This document shows, in pieces, positions 1 to 12,090 of a stretch of DNA of 64,000 nt. The DNA is from Hysterangium stoloniferum. Lineage: Eukaryota; Basidiomycota; Agaricomycetes; Hysterangiales; Hysterangiaceae. The notes under the pieces were generated by a model. It had not been told where the DNA came from, made no database searches, and worked only from the letters and a program-made list of their open reading frames with translations. The position numbers and the translations under genes are program-made. The stretch covers positions 62,001 through 126,000 of the forward strand of contig WHVD01000175.1 in the NCBI GenBank assembly GCA_015178975.1. The letters run 5' to 3'. The first letter of the stretch is position 1, and every line of letters starts with the position of its first letter.

Positions 1-870
1 TCTCCTCATCATCATCACCCTCAGTATCCCCTCTGGTATGACTATTAGAAATGAAACTCAAACCCAGATCCAATGTCCCGACTTACTGGGTGCCCTTACC
101 CTTTTCTGTAAGGCAAGTGAAAATGGATGAATGATCATACTCTGCTCCTTTGGACGAGCTGGAGGAAGCTGGCGTAGGTTTTTTAAAAACCAGGGGGTTT
201 TCCTGCTTCGCATCCCTCTTCCTCCACATATTTGAAGGTACTGTGTTTACATGTCGAGAAATCGTGCCCCTACCCAATCCGACTTCAGTTTTAAGATAAA
301 AAATGTATCATCTGTAGACTCCTAACCTTTCCTGGACTGTACTTTCTCTCACTGTCCAATCAGATCTAATATTCTTTTCTTTGCCGTCTACCAAAAGATC
401 TTCATCCGTGAAGCTGTTGATCTCATCATCACCATCACCTCTGCTATGACTATTAGAAATTATATTCAAATTCAGATCCAACCTCTCGACTTACTGGGTA
501 CCCTTACCCTTTTTTGTAAGGCAAGTAAAATTGGATGAACTCTTCAACTCGGCTCCTTTGGATGACCTGGAGGAAGCTGGTGTAAATTTATTAAAAATTC
601 CACTGTTTTTCTGCTTCCCATCTTCACAACTCATGTCCCTACCCAATCCCACATCAGTCGTATCATAAAAAATCTGTCATTCATACACTCCTATTAACCT
701 TTCCTCGGCCCTTCCTTCCCTCACCCTAGAATGAGATCTAGTCGTGTCGCCATTGAACTCTCCTGACAGATCTTCATAGCTATTGTCTTCCATCACATAC
801 TCTCCCATATTCTCATCACTGCCAGAGGAATATTAGAAATTAAACTCAAATATCAAACAAAAATTCAAGC
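1..870 (-). repeat. Tandem exon-intron repeat at helicase C-terminal region (left copy)
   Basis: About three degenerate tandem copies of a roughly 300-bp unit. Each unit contains a short acidic coding stretch (INSFTDEDLL), a stretch like TVRESTVQETLGVYR, a serine run (PASSSS) and an intron-like piece that starts GTAAGT and ends TTCTAATAG. The matching right-arm copies are at about 44030-45000. The unit duplicates an exon together with its intron, so this part of the helicase gene appears to have grown by tandem exon duplication. The reading frames are interrupted in several units. Confidence 0.6.
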
Positions 871-2352
871 TTACCTGCCCCTCACTCTACCTGCCTTGTC
901 TGCCTGTGTAAATGGATTGATGATCGGGCGCCCCATATGCTCACAACATAGGTCACAGAAGTTCCCACCAATAGCGGCACAGGTTACAAACTGCCCATCT
1001 ACGAATCCACTGAGTGCTAATCTCCGGCATTCCTTCTCCTCGAAGACTAGCTTGTGGATGCCCTCTACACCTTTGTAATCTGGCCCTTCAGGAAGCTTGT
1101 TCCTTTGAGACTGAAGCACAAACATAATAATATAGGACACCCTATTGTCCCGCAATGCCCGACCCATTTCCTGGATGTAGTCAATCAATGAATAGGGGAT
1201 CCCTGCATGTATCACAGATCAGACATTCTTCCCATCCAAACCAGTCCCAAAAGCTGTCGTCGCCACCACCAAAGGTGTTCTACCCTCTGCCCAATCCTCT
1301 TGGATAGACTTCCGATCAGTGAGAGGCACACCAGAATGATATGCTCTAACTCCTAGTTCTGCCGCAAACATTTCACAATCCTCCCGGGTTCGACAAAGAA
1401 CTATGCCCTGAGCTTCCTCTGATTTTAACCGAGCCAATGCAGATCTCGCACAATCCAAAATCCTATTTTTCCAAGCCGTCCGACTGTCCTCCTGGTGAAC
1501 TTGGATTGACGCTGGGCATATCATCGTATTCTCCCTAATTGTTCTGAGATCCTGGACCCCCAAAAAGTCCTTCACGTAAGATGTCACATGCGGAGGAATT
1601 GTCGCAGAGAGGAGTGTCACAGGTACCCCATAGGTATACAGGTGTGGGAGGTGTTGCACATCCCCCCCATAATCACCAGCAGTCTGGATCACATGCACCT
1701 CATCTACTACGATTCGCGCCAGGCATTTTTGGTTCTTTAGCATGTGAACGAATGCACGAAATTCCGCCAGTTTCAACTGTTCTAGCGAAACCAAAAATAC
1801 CGAAACCTTTCCCTTCACAGTCTCAGTCTTCTTCGTCCACTCCTCACAGAGCCCACCCATATAACATTGAATGTCATCTTTAAGTGCCACAAATGGCACC
1901 ACTACCAACGTCACTTGGTGCGATAGAAACGTAGCTGCTGGCAACTGCCACAGAAGCGATTTGCCTCCACCAGTACGCATGACCACCATCATATGGTCCT
2001 TTCCCTCCCGAATAGCTTCTAGCGCCTGCAGTTGTGTCGGTGACTTGAAACTTGTGAGACTGCCCTCAGACCAGGTGAATAACAACCTTGACAGGCTTGC
2101 TGTATGAGGGGGATGACTGGGTAGGGAAGGAGCCGATGCTGATGTGTTTGCAAACCTGTCCAAGATCAGATTGAAAAATTGTGCCAGACTTTTCTCTAAA
2201 TTTTCTTTAGTATGCTGTTCACTTTGTGCCAAAGCCTCATAGAGTTCCAGTTTCATAGCGTTAAAATCTGTCCCTTCCCCAGCTGTTCCGGATCTTCCCC
2301 CCAACATAGGAAGTTCCTCACTAGCATTCTTCCCTGCATTTGCCACTTCCAT
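871..2352 (-). pseudogene. RecQ-like DNA helicase domain, left copy (broken)
   Basis: Two adjacent open stretches (1219-2352 and 871-1215) form one superfamily 2 helicase of RecQ type. Visible motifs in order: Walker A TGGGKS, DEVH box (VVDEVHVI), motif III LLSATIP, a C-terminal RecA-like lobe with CRTREDC, YHSGVPLTDR and ATTAFGTGLDGKNV, then QEMGRALRDN as motif VI. The frame is closed by a TGA at 1219-1221, exactly between GKNV and SVIHAGIPYS where an arginine is expected. The same TGA is present in the right copy, so it predates the duplication. A cysteine-rich tail (FCDLCCEH) follows motif VI. RecQ-like genes with long N-terminal zinc-finger extensions are the fungal telomere-linked helicases; that assignment is by motif and layout. 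Not functional as it stands. Confidence 0.8.
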
Positions 2353-2398
2353 TCCCCAGAAACGATGAACCCCGTCAGAATACTATCAATCCTCTTCA

Positions 2399-4589
2399 TT
2401 AGTAAACCAGAAATCTAGAGCATGGAATACCTACAGCCCGTAGTGCCCACCATTGTCTCTCCTGCACTAGTGGAAAAGAACGTTCTTCCACCCCATAATG
2501 GCAATCTGCCACTAATGTAGAATGGCCAGCTTGCATGTCCCCAATCTCATTCCATTCTCTCATCCAATCCTCCTTACATTCCTCATTTCTAGCCGCATAT
2601 TGACAATGGTGACGGTAGAGGAAGATGGTGATCTGTCGAATCGCTGCCACCCCCAGATTACATTCTGGTCCAAATATGTTTTTGGTACTCCTTATAAGGT
2701 TCTCCGTCAGAGCCTGACTTCCCCAAACTCCACTCGTGCCAGTAAAGAGATAGTTCTTGTAACTACGCGTGATAGGCTCAGTGTGAGGAGTATGCTTTTA
2801 CCACAGTTTCATTGTGGTAAAACACTCCTTTTATTTCATTTATATTTTACATATTCTATTCATATTTTACTATCTTTCATATTCTTCGAATATCGCATAT
2901 TTCATTAGTTCGAAGCATTGTGTATACTTGTGGGTGCACTCAGCACCAATTGGAACTCAGACACACTTTAACCCAAGAACCACCACTCGTAAGACACAAA
3001 CTAGGTCTACTACAAGCGGTGATCAGGGTAACGTGTCAGCTACTACATAAGTAGCAATATCTGAACTACTAAACACTTCTGGCCTCGAACTGTAATAGTC
3101 GAGGCCTCCACTCGAACCATCGCACTCGTTGACTCCTTCGTCATCTCGTGCTCTTTCTCTCACCTTCCCTTATATTGCACCGAATAGGTCAATATCCTTC
3201 CTTTCTACTCATTTCTTCGTATATAGAACGGTCAGAACTTCCGCCACTCTTCACACTCAGGGAAGATTGCAGCAGTGATTTCCACCTCTACTGGCCGAAC
3301 TAAACTCAGGTAGATGTTCAGTAAAAGGGAGACTTCTGCCAGAAAAAAACGCGGGATAGGCTCATCTGTCGTCTGGCTTTGCCGTTTATTTGCCCTCAAA
3401 GCATTGACCACCTGTCCATTATGAAAGAACAACGTCCGGGGGCAGTTCGGGCAGTTACAGATGCTCGTCGTCATTAGTTCCGTTCCTCTTCCTGGTTGAC
3501 CCTGAACGAATTTGATCACAACTGAGAGAAGTCGCAAGAATTCTTGCCCATGCTTTAACCATTGGCGGCATGACACCGCATTCCAGACAAATTGAGGTTC
3601 ATTAGAACCAGTAGGAAGGATAGTATGTCCGAAAAAGTCTCGGACACCTGGCACTTTCGACTGTAGAAAGAGTGCCATTAAGGCTGACCTATAATGGTGG
3701 ATAGGATTCCTCTCGTCTTTCAGGAAAGAGTAGCCCACTTCCTCGTTAGATGGATCGTCCCATTTCGAGTCAACGAAGGAGCTGTAAGAATCCCAAGGCA
3801 GGTCTAACAGTAAATCCTTCAGCAGAATCTTTGCACATGTTTTCACATGATCTGCCAGCATCGTCCGAAATTGTGGGACACTGTATGGTGCACCTTTGTG
3901 TGTAAAGTACAACTTAGAGCTGTCCGTGAACTGAAACTCTGGAACATGCGCCTCACTGCGACTGGCGGTAGATAGTGCTACAAAATGTTCCAGTAAGGAA
4001 CTCATTGGGGTAGTTTCGCCTTTGCACATGTAAAGCTTTAGTTTTACAAAAGCACTAAGTATCCACAAAATCATTAGCCTACAGTATTACTAACATCAAA
4101 AGGAGTAACAAACTCAAAAGTGTCCACCTCAGACGACATTTCACTTTCCGTCAGAATCTCTCTCAACGCGACTGCACGGACAGAGAATGTCAGAGCTGCC
4201 AGGGTTTGTGTGATCCTGCCTGCCCGGTTGAAAGACTGATCTGCTCTGTAATTGATAAAGGCCAAGTACTGCTCTAAAAGGTTGCTATCCCTAACTGTTT
4301 CCAAACCCCTATACTGCACCAAATACAGATGTTTCAGGAGACGGTGGAGCTCCTCTTGCACAGAGCCATCTTCAGGATCTTTGGTACAGTTTAGCCTATC
4401 TGAAAACGCTCTCAGCCATGCTGACACTTCTGGGGGAACATGCATCTGCCAGCTAGGGCTATCCGTCGGTAATGGTAGTGTTCGAATCAGGAATAGAATA
4501 AATTTTGTAACCACTCCAGAATACTTTATCACCGTCTTCTCCTCCATTGGTTCTATGAAATACTTTCTCTGATATTCCCTAAAGGCCAA
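2399..4589 (-). pseudogene. Middle region of TLH-type helicase gene, interrupted by a solo LTR
   Basis: Open stretches at 4074-4589, 3232-4074 and 2399-2650 belong to the non-helicase middle part of the same gene. In the right arm the equivalent of the last two is one continuous frame (41510-42499), which shows that the break at 2782-3255 comes from the LTR inserted there. No known domain is recognised; the text is mostly helical, with a possible zinc-binding CNCPNC around 3455. The first ORF (starting MAFREYQRKYF) is absent from the right arm, where it was deleted. The block lies just upstream of the helicase domain on the same strand, as expected for the long linker between zinc fingers and helicase in this family. 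Confidence 0.6.
2782..3255 (-). mobile_element. Solo LTR (474 bp) with 5-bp target duplication
   Basis: The left arm has 474 extra bases here relative to the right arm. Read on the minus strand the insert begins TGTGAAGAGT and ends ACTCCTCACA, so it has TG...CA ends. It is flanked by the 5-bp duplication CTCAG at 2777-2781 and 3256-3260, present once in the empty right-arm site near 42117. No internal coding region remains, so it is a solo LTR left by recombination. Relatives are at 18981-19623 (643 bp) and, truncated, at 8875-9085. Confidence 0.9.
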
Positions 4590-4624
4590 GTGTCAGGGGC
4601 CAAGTGAATGAAAGAGATGAGAAC

Positions 4625-5812
4625 TTACCCGTCATAAGAACACAGCCAGGAAAGAATCATTCTAGGCACCTTGGGTGTCTCATTTAACACCTTACGGAAA
4701 TAACTCTCTACTGCCATTTTCAGATTCCCAAAAGGTTTTCCCTCAGGGGGGACTTCAAATAGGCCCTCTATCTTTTCAAAATCATGATCTCGAACCCATT
4801 CCATCCACTGCAGACTTCGAAGCCAGGGTGGAATTTCAGACTTGGGCACTTCAGCAACAGTGCCAGCCTCCACCTGTCGTCGAGTTGAGTTGAGCCAGAC
4901 TGTATATGTATCTTCCATCTTGGCAGGAACTGAAGAAATATCTGCACGAATATACAGCCTGCTCTGTGAGCTGAGGTAAACTTGCTGCACAGCGCCTTGA
5001 AACCACCTTTTAGATTGAATGCTTGCATGGAAGTTGTTGCAATGATGCTTGATCGAGGGCTCTGTACCACAGGCATAAGAGCAAGTCGCTTTCCCACACC
5101 AGAAACCTTCCCGTTGAACCTGGATCCCAGATATCGGTGAGGTGTTTTGAACATCTCTCTGGGCAACAAATTCCTCCTTCGTCTTAACAAGGCCATATTT
5201 CTCGATCATGCCTTGCAAAAATCTTTTGGAGGGTGCAGGACCAATACTGTGGTTCAAAACATGCTTGTAAACAACCCCAGGTAGAAGGGCATATTGGCAG
5301 CGAATGCAAATCAGGAGCCGATGATGGGTATTGACCACAAGTCCATATATCTCCAGCTCTGGATCTATGCAAAGTTCATTCCCCTCACTAAAGAGGTAGA
5401 ACTTTGATGATTCCAGAGGGTTTTGTGAGAGAGGTTCCGCCCTGAGTGACCCTTGATCTCTGGGCACTCCACTCAACACTCTGAGTGGGTCCAGGACAGT
5501 GGGCAGCTTGCTATCCACTGGACTATCCCCCGAGACAGCTGAGACCATTTCCAAGTGAGGTTCAGCCACCCCTCCTTTCTCAGATTCCATCGGTCCATCG
5601 GCTTGTATATCATCAGAGATATTAACTCCTCCTACAGATGTTGAAGATGTTGTGCACAACATGGCAGTTGTGGTCTCGGCATCTGATATGAACAATAAGC
5701 CCCAAAGTTTAAGGGACCAGATAATCTGAGACATGCCTCTATGTGATTCCGACATCTCCTCCACATCCCTTGAGGATTCTATCGTTCTAGGTCCTAGGGC
5801 CATCGGTGTCAT
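4625..5812 (-). pseudogene. N-terminal zinc-finger part of TLH-type helicase gene (395-aa ORF)
   Basis: This ORF carries two C2H2-like finger candidates: ICIRCQYALLPG followed by HVLNH, and WCGKATCSYACG followed by HHCNNFH. The pattern resembles the paired fingers (DUF3505, OrsD-like) found at the front of many fungal RecQ-like helicase proteins; this is recognition by pattern, not a search. The ORF itself is open, but the gene it belongs to is broken further downstream. About 35 bases separate it from the next ORF (4074-4589), so an intron may join them. The right arm lacks this section: its deletion spans left positions 4161-6431. The first 150 residues are low in recognisable structure and the true start is uncertain. 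Confidence 0.55.
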
Positions 5813-6588
5813 GTCTGGGTGTGATTCAGACAGTAAGCCTCATGCTTTCAGGAAGGAGATCATCCAGAAACATACCGTCCAATATAGCCAATTTTGGGGA
5901 TCTAGGATCAGGATGAGCGGCAGGAAGGGGATGTGTCTTTGCATGTTTACGAAGCCCGCTGATCTGCTCAAACAAACTCTCACAGCCTCCACATAGCCAC
6001 TTGCCATTTTTTTCATCTTGTACGGGGTGGACTGGCTTGTCAGAGCCCTGATATTGGATGGTTACGCCTGGTGTTCCTCTGTAAACATGTTAGACAGCCA
6101 ATAATCTATGAAAATCTTCAATAGCCATAATAACTACTTACTTGGCCACTGAGAGAAAATGAGTTAGAAGAGAGAGCAAGTTTATTGTCAATTCACAGGT
6201 GCGTCAAGTCGGTCTGCAAAAGTAGAAACTAGAAACCCTGCGTATTTTAAATGAAATGATAAGGATGAATTGAAATAATCGACAGAATGTCCAGGTGTAG
6301 GCACTGGTGCAGGAACACCTCGGAGATCTATAGTACATCAAAACATAGATCTGGGAGGTTGTGGAAATGGTGGATCAAGAACCCTAATCAATCACTTAGC
6401 CTCCCCCATGAAAATGCAGGGGAAGACTGATCTAGTTCTTTATCTCAGCTCAATATTAGAGGTCTGAGCATTTTGCAACAATTCAGATTCTTGTCCTGTC
6501 CATAAATCCTTTGTTAGCCTTTCATCTGGTTTCCCAATCAAAAAAGGCAAAAACCAACGCATAAATTTGTATTGTGCTTGGCGGCGCC
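5813..6588. other. Unassigned sequence upstream of the zinc-finger ORF
   Basis: Part of the left arm, mostly inside the piece missing from the right arm. No convincing coding frame or RNA gene was seen. It may hold the promoter or first exons of the helicase gene. Confidence 0.3.
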
Positions 6589-7592
6589 TTATATTAACGG
6601 ACGGAACGTGAAGGTATCCAAGGTGGCTGCCACGGGGACTAGTCGTAGCGAGAGGTTGGGGGAAATAGATGCCAGGATTATGCCGGTTATTCCTGCAAAG
6701 CCAACTTCCGAGCGCTGGGAAAGAAAGGCCCCATAGGCACCCGTCCTACACTTCCTGCCGAGAGTGAAGCTCATATATGCGCCATGATTATTCCCACTTT
6801 ACAAGCCGCATATGATCCCCAGAGCCAGGTCCAATCATTGGAACACAGTTGTATTTCTTTCATCCCTATTTGGTCAAAAATACACTTGACCAGATCCACA
6901 AAAGGAGCATAATGGCAGGTTTCATCAGTGACTACCTCACAGTACTTATCCATCTGCTTCTTGAACTCTGCCCAGTCACTGTCTCTTGATCAATTCTGAA
7001 GTCAAGGATTATTTCCAGACATGAACTACATTGACATTGAACGTACCTCATTGAACATATTCTGCACCTGTGTGAAAAAATCCTCTCACCTAAGCACAAA
7101 TGAACCAAACTCATTCTTCCATGTGACCACAGATTGTGAGAAGGTGATCCGACCGTGACCATCACGTTTTGTGGTGTAAATCTCTTGGATTGTACTGCAG
7201 TGTTTTGAACAGTGACATCCAAAATGTGCTGCAACGAGTCCTTTGCTGCATGTTTTACTCCATGGAGTCATTCGTGTTCTAAGTAGATAACATATCAGTG
7301 GGAATGTCTTCCCGAAGGGAAAATGCTTTATCGGTGGTATCCCACAAAGTCTGATGTACCACGAATACATTGCTTTTTCTGAGCTAGACATCAAGTAAAA
7401 ATACGTGATAACCTTATTGAATAGTATAAAGAGTACCTCTGCAATCAGATGGGCGTTTCCCTTACCCGAGCTCTGAACAGTCGACAGGTATACCCTGTAA
7501 TACCCCTTGGCATCTTGACGAGCACTTACTTCCACTGGAAGCAATACTTCATGTAAAGCTTGAGATGAAAGCTTGCGGGGCAAGTGAGACAT
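6589..7592 (-). pseudogene. Degenerate ORFs of left arm, including a FunK1-like N-terminal fragment
   Basis: The short frame 6771-6953 reads MDKYCEVV, then ETCHYAPFVDL and WLWGSYAA. It matches a stretch of the FunK1 pseudogene at 50946-53275 (MDKYSEPV, ERYAPFSEM, LIWGSYAA) closely enough to be the same domain. Around it, 7086-7592 (starting MSHLPRKLSSQALHEV) and 6932-7234 overlap in different frames and are not assigned. The whole block is repeated in the right arm at 38642-39644. On the opposite strand, 6600-6770 resembles 49625-49760. Frames are broken in both arms, so this is a remnant. Confidence 0.45.
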
Positions 7593-7739
7593 TTCACTTC
7601 TATAAACTGTTAACTGATGGAGGTTTCTGAAGTCCCTTCAGCGAAACATTGTTTCAGAATACGCAGCTGTTATGCAAATAATAAATTACCTCGGTCATCC
7701 CCACAACTCCAACTGCTTTGAGTCCATAACTGGCATTGA

Positions 7740-8227
7740 TTATGGCTGGTTACCTGGATGTCGGGCAGTCACAGGTTGCAGCATCTCTAATATCAGTAGT
7801 GCAAGGGCAATGAGGACAAATGGCACAAGAGAAATATAATAGAAACTTACAAATGCTCTGAATCTCTGAAAATTATTCTTTTTGTAAACATTCACCTGAT
7901 AAGGTGAAGAGTTCATTGTTCTTGACAATACACTTGCAAACCATAGTCAACACTTTTTAGGTTGGGCAGGAGAGGTGGATTAGTGGTTTCAGCAATTGTT
8001 CCCAGTAGGGTGATAGCCAATTCAATGTCAAACTTTGGCAGGCCCCACTGGACCGCCATGAAGATTAGGGAGATAGTAGTATTCTTTAACACCTCACAAT
8101 ATTGCTTCTGCTCCCTTTCAAGAGATGTGCGTCTTGCAGTTGTACACAGTACAGTTCTTGGTTCATGATTAGGGTAGCAGACTGCAGGGATATAAGTCAG
8201 TGAGAGGATCCTACCTGCTGGGAACAT
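7740..8227 (-). pseudogene. Unassigned ORFs at inner end of left arm
   Basis: Two overlapping open stretches (7913-8227 and 7740-7928) have counterparts at 36985-37437 in the right arm. They include a run like TTARRTSLEREQKQYCEVL and a hydrophobic stretch (VSFYYISLVPFVLIALALL). The family is not recognised. The inner boundary of the inverted duplication falls inside this block near 8191, so the 5' part of any gene here is not shared by both arms. Confidence 0.35.
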
Positions 8228-8304
8228 CCCTAACTTTGAGGAGGCGGACTTTCAATTTCTTTCCACCAAGTGGGCGCTGGTACGGGTGCCCTGCATTGAC
8301 GAAC

Positions 8305-8874
8305 TACGGAAAGAAAGATCAAAGTCATAGTTAGCACAGGAATTTGCCAGCAAAAAGAACAAGATGGGACTCACGTTCCAAAATGGCCTTCATGGTAAGA
8401 TACGAACGTCACTCAGGCTACTCGGTTTGGTGTCCCACATCCAGGGGAATAAAAAAGATACGAGGTGTACCACTCAACATGATGTCATAGGGTCCCTGTA
8501 AACTAAGCGGGCGAGCACCGGGCCCATATGATGTCACTGCAGGGTGAACGGCTGTGATAGAGATTAATTTATTATAAAATAAAGTCAAAGTGAGCTTACC
8601 GTGATTTTCCACCAGGCATGAAAATGAGGTGGATGCAGTCATGCATGAACAGGAAGGCCCATTAGTGTTGAGGCAGGGAGTAACTACAGAAAGAATTAAA
8701 GTCATAGTTAGCATAGGAATTCATAGGCAAATGGACAAAATGGGACTCACGCTCCAAACTGGCCTTCACAGTAAGAGACAAATGTTATTGGAGCGACTTG
8801 GTTTGGTGTCCCACATCCAGGGAAATAAAAAAGATACGAAGTGTACCACTCAACATGATGTCATATGGTCCCTG
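8305..8874 (-). repeat. Satellite array 1 (about 375-bp unit, ~1.6 copies)
   Basis: Read on the minus strand this is the same unit as the arrays at 23885-26200 and 46150-48270. Landmarks per unit: GTGAGTCCCATTTTGTCC, GCTAACTATGACTTTAAT, TTCTTTCTGTAG, then TCATGCATGACTGCATCC, then the inverted pair around CATATGGGCCCGG / ACCATATGA. The array ends abruptly at 8874, where an LTR has inserted in the middle of the palindrome (the sequence stops at GGTCCCTG). Confidence 0.85.
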
Positions 8875-9085
8875 TGTGAAGAGTGGTGGAAGTTCTAACC
8901 GTTCTATATACAAAGAATATCGACCATTTAGGTACGACACTAAGATGTATTGACTGTCTAAGTCCAATACAGACTGGACGTGTATTGACTACTTAGTTCA
9001 ATACGGTAGAGAGAAGTAGCTATCTAGAGTAAGGTAGAGAGGTAGTATGAATAAGTAGAATCGACTGTTAAGTGTGATTCGGACA
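8875..9085 (+). mobile_element. Truncated LTR of the 2782-3255 family
   Basis: Begins TGTGAAGAGTGGTGGAAGTT and continues like the solo LTRs at 2782-3255 and 18981-19623 (GTTCTATATACAAAGAATA near the start). The 3' end with CTCCTCACA is not found and no target duplication is visible, so the right side was probably lost by deletion. The right limit is approximate. Confidence 0.6.
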
Positions 9086-9630
9086 GAGCTCCATAATAAC
9101 CGGGGCCTCTTCCCACTTTCACATGTCCTTTCCAATGAGTCGTAAAATAGATCCCAGTCCTCATCATTTAGCATAAGGAGGTCTGGGATTAGCCAAGATT
9201 GCTGAACTGACTCTTCTTCCTCCGACTTTATTTTTTTTTTGGCATAAGATGATCTCGGGTAGTACACTGATCTATCCATCCATTCATCTCTTCCACCTCT
9301 CTGCATAGAACCACTCTCCACAATCCAGTTGCAAAGGGTAACAACTGGCTCGTAAAGCTCAGGCTCTTTGTCAACTCAGTATGGAATAGTTGGAGCCTTG
9401 GATGTGAATGAGCTTCATGCAGGGAACAATTTCTCGATAATCTTTGAGTCATGCACCCATCCCCCACCCTGCAACTCTTCCCATAGAACCTCCATCACAT
9501 GCTCCTTCTTCTCAGACTGAGTATTGTGAGAGGATGTTTTCAAAGCTGTACTGTGAATCACAGACAGAGATGGTGCAAATTGATGTGCTGCTGGCCTTTC
9601 CACACTGTGGAGCTCTATGATCTTTGCCAT
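9066..9630 (-). pseudogene. Fragment, possibly the N-terminal domain of a FunK1-type protein
   Basis: Open stretches 9415-9630, 9228-9467 and 8998-9321 read through KEPELYEPVVTLCNWI, RDEWMDRSVYYPRSS, IPDLLMLND and LLWSSVRIT. This order of motifs resembles the N-terminal domain that precedes the kinase in FunK1-like proteins, but the match is loose. At least two in-frame stops lie between 9350 and 9430, and the fragment is cut by the LTR remnant at its 3' side. No kinase motif follows. Confidence 0.3.
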
Positions 9631-9639
9631 GCTAACGAG

Positions 9640-12090
9640 GGCTGCAGTCTAAGCTTGACCGTCGCTAGGAGGTAGAACCTTGGCCGAGTTTCAAGATCCT
9701 TCCCTTTCCCTCTCGAACCCTGTCTAGCTGACTTTTTTTTGTGGAAACCCTTCCGGAATATACATACTGTTATATTTAGTCACTTGTCCCATTAGCTACC
9801 TTATACCACTGTCTGTCCATAGTTGACACTCCTCAATCTACATTCCCTCCTTCCTGCACTTCTAATCCTTCACATCCACTTCCCTTTATTATCTTCACAC
9901 ATACCTCTCTTACCAGGCTGAGAACCGATCCACATCCTATTCCTTCTCCTTCAAATCAAGTTTTATTTATTTAACATAGGACCTGACTCCTCCTCTACTT
10001 GCAATTTAAACAACCCATTATCAGACCCAAATTCTATCCAAAATTTACCAAAAATCAACTGGGAATCTATTTGACCTGAGTATTCAAAGTAAAATTCTAC
10101 CTCCCACACAAGTTGATGTACTCAATACCTAACAAGAGACTCGTGGATAAATAGAATTAAGAAACCTGTCTCAAAAATGGGAAGAAAAACATTAATGTGC
10201 AGAGAAGGTAGGATAAGCAACTACTAACCAATCTCATCCCCCTTCACCTTCACCTCTACTCCCAATCCCAACCCCATACCAGGCTTGCCCTTGCATGTCC
10301 TTTCGTCTATCTCATCATCCATCTCAACATCCACATTACCATCTCCGATGTTCTCCGCCTACTTTAGAAACATCCCCCTCTTTCACAACAATCTCGGTGA
10401 CAGTCCCATCAAACGGACTTGTGATTTCAACCGCGGCCTTATCACTTTGGACCTCACAGAGGGGATCGAATGATTACACTACCCTATTGGGTTTAAAGGA
10501 CCTGCAATCATGGATTCATTGTGAGAAAAAACAGCCTGAAGGTGGTTACTCGCACCATTTTATAACTTCACATTCAGTCATTCCTTCGCCAACGTCCCCT
10601 AGACGAAAGTGTTTCCCCACTTTCTGCTTAGAAAGGCGGATAGAGGTGTGTAAACAGCATATTCTCGTCTGGACTGCCTTGGAGAATTTGAAGAGCAGGA
10701 GGTGCGAATGAGAAAGCATAAACAAATTCTCCATTTATTTGTGATTTAAGTTGTACTCTGAATTTGAAGGCCCGTGGCCTGTGACCTCAGCGGATCTTGC
10801 ATGGCCAATGCAACACCGTGGATGTTGACAACCCACATTAGAGTTACCCCGACTGACCGGCCACAGCTTCCCACTAATGATGATTTTGCTTCAACGCAGA
10901 TGTGCCCATTTACCAGACAGCTCTTTCGGCCGCCACACCTCACAAGTGACAGGTTATACATAGGATAAATGACCATAGAATGTAAAAAAGGCTGATGTAC
11001 CCTGTGCATGTGAGTTGAAGGAAATCTTTGGAAATGTGGGACTGTGACAAATTGGCAAGCAGGGTTCATGACTCGCCATTGTATCCCCGTAACAAAATAA
11101 TCCAGGAGGTCACTCGATTTCGCAACCTACCTCAGAACAATCAACTGCTCTACAACTCGCTATCACAGAAACCTCGATGGCTTCTCATTACAGTATTGAG
11201 ACTATAGTCATCAAAACAGTTTTGTAAACGGTTTTTTTAAAAAAGGAAAACGTTTGGACGGCAGTTGCAAGATTCTGATCTCAGGACCCGCAGCCACTAA
11301 ATCCCTTGCTTATTGCCATAATCCTCGAGGAAAAATATTTCTAATCACAATGCTTCACCATGTCTCTACCGCCCTATTTCTGGGTATTTTACTCGTTGTC
11401 AAGAAAGCGTCAGGACAGCGTTCATCCAGGATTGCGTGGAAGAATTTCGTATAGACTTGGACGTGTTTTGTAATATGAAGGAAATGTTGGTTCTTCAACT
11501 ATTCAGCCAAAACACTTGTTCAGACTCTATCATCTTACCACCTGCATGAATTCTTTAATCCCTGCGGCTTTCTCACCGCGAAAGTGTACAGTGGTGATAT
11601 TTAATTTGTAAATAACGAAGTTCAGGCCCAAACTATCTACAAATATGCCGTAATAGAAGTATTGACTGACTCCCTCGGGTCTGCCACTGAGTTGATCATG
11701 ACTAATATCCGACTGCTAGTCGCTGCAGTCCAAATCGCGATCACACCTCTCACCTCGAATGCGATCCCGTCCGCGACACAAGAATATATTAAACATGCAG
11801 GTACCACATTGCGTCATGAGACGAGGTTAAGCAAGAGTTTCGCCACTCCGTAGTGGCCGCGGTTGCTATACTTCAGTCAGAGGGCGCTGAATTCCAGCTG
11901 CACCACGAGGTTTGTATATATGCTGTGACAATCGCACGCACATCTCATCTCGTAGAACCCAGGCAACACTGAATACAAACACAAGGCCATTCCTGAGTCC
12001 CTGTCCTGGAATGGCTTCCCGGAATGGCGTGCATGGGGAAAAAAAACTGCTTAATAGGGCGCTTATGCACTTCTGAGGGATTGGAAACGA
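9640..12090. other. No gene recognised
   Basis: About 2.4 kb with several short ORFs on both strands (for example 10285-10711 plus, 10746-11069 minus) but no recognisable domain, no consistent splice pattern and no tRNA-like fold that I could see. It may contain decayed transposon sequence. Confidence 0.4.

Larger units (their letters stand above)
1..8191 (-). repeat. Left arm of a large inverted duplication (TLH-helicase segment)
   Basis: This interval read on the minus strand matches 36985-44806 on the plus strand over nearly its whole length at high identity. The match starts at a shared stretch near 8171-8191 / 36985-37008 and is still running at position 1 (right-arm equivalent about 44806), so the left copy continues outside the window. 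Differences are discrete. The left copy has a solo LTR at 2782-3255. It retains 4161-6431, which is missing from the right copy. It lacks the two insertions seen on the right at 37512-38563 and 39852-41253. It carries a RecQ-like helicase gene and remnants of other ORFs, described separately. It may be a segmental duplication or two copies of one transposon; no terminal repeats are visible because the outer end is off-window. Confidence 0.9.

Noticed and set aside
10746..11069. 107-aa minus-strand ORF
   Set aside because: No recognisable domain and no neighbouring exons; treated as chance.
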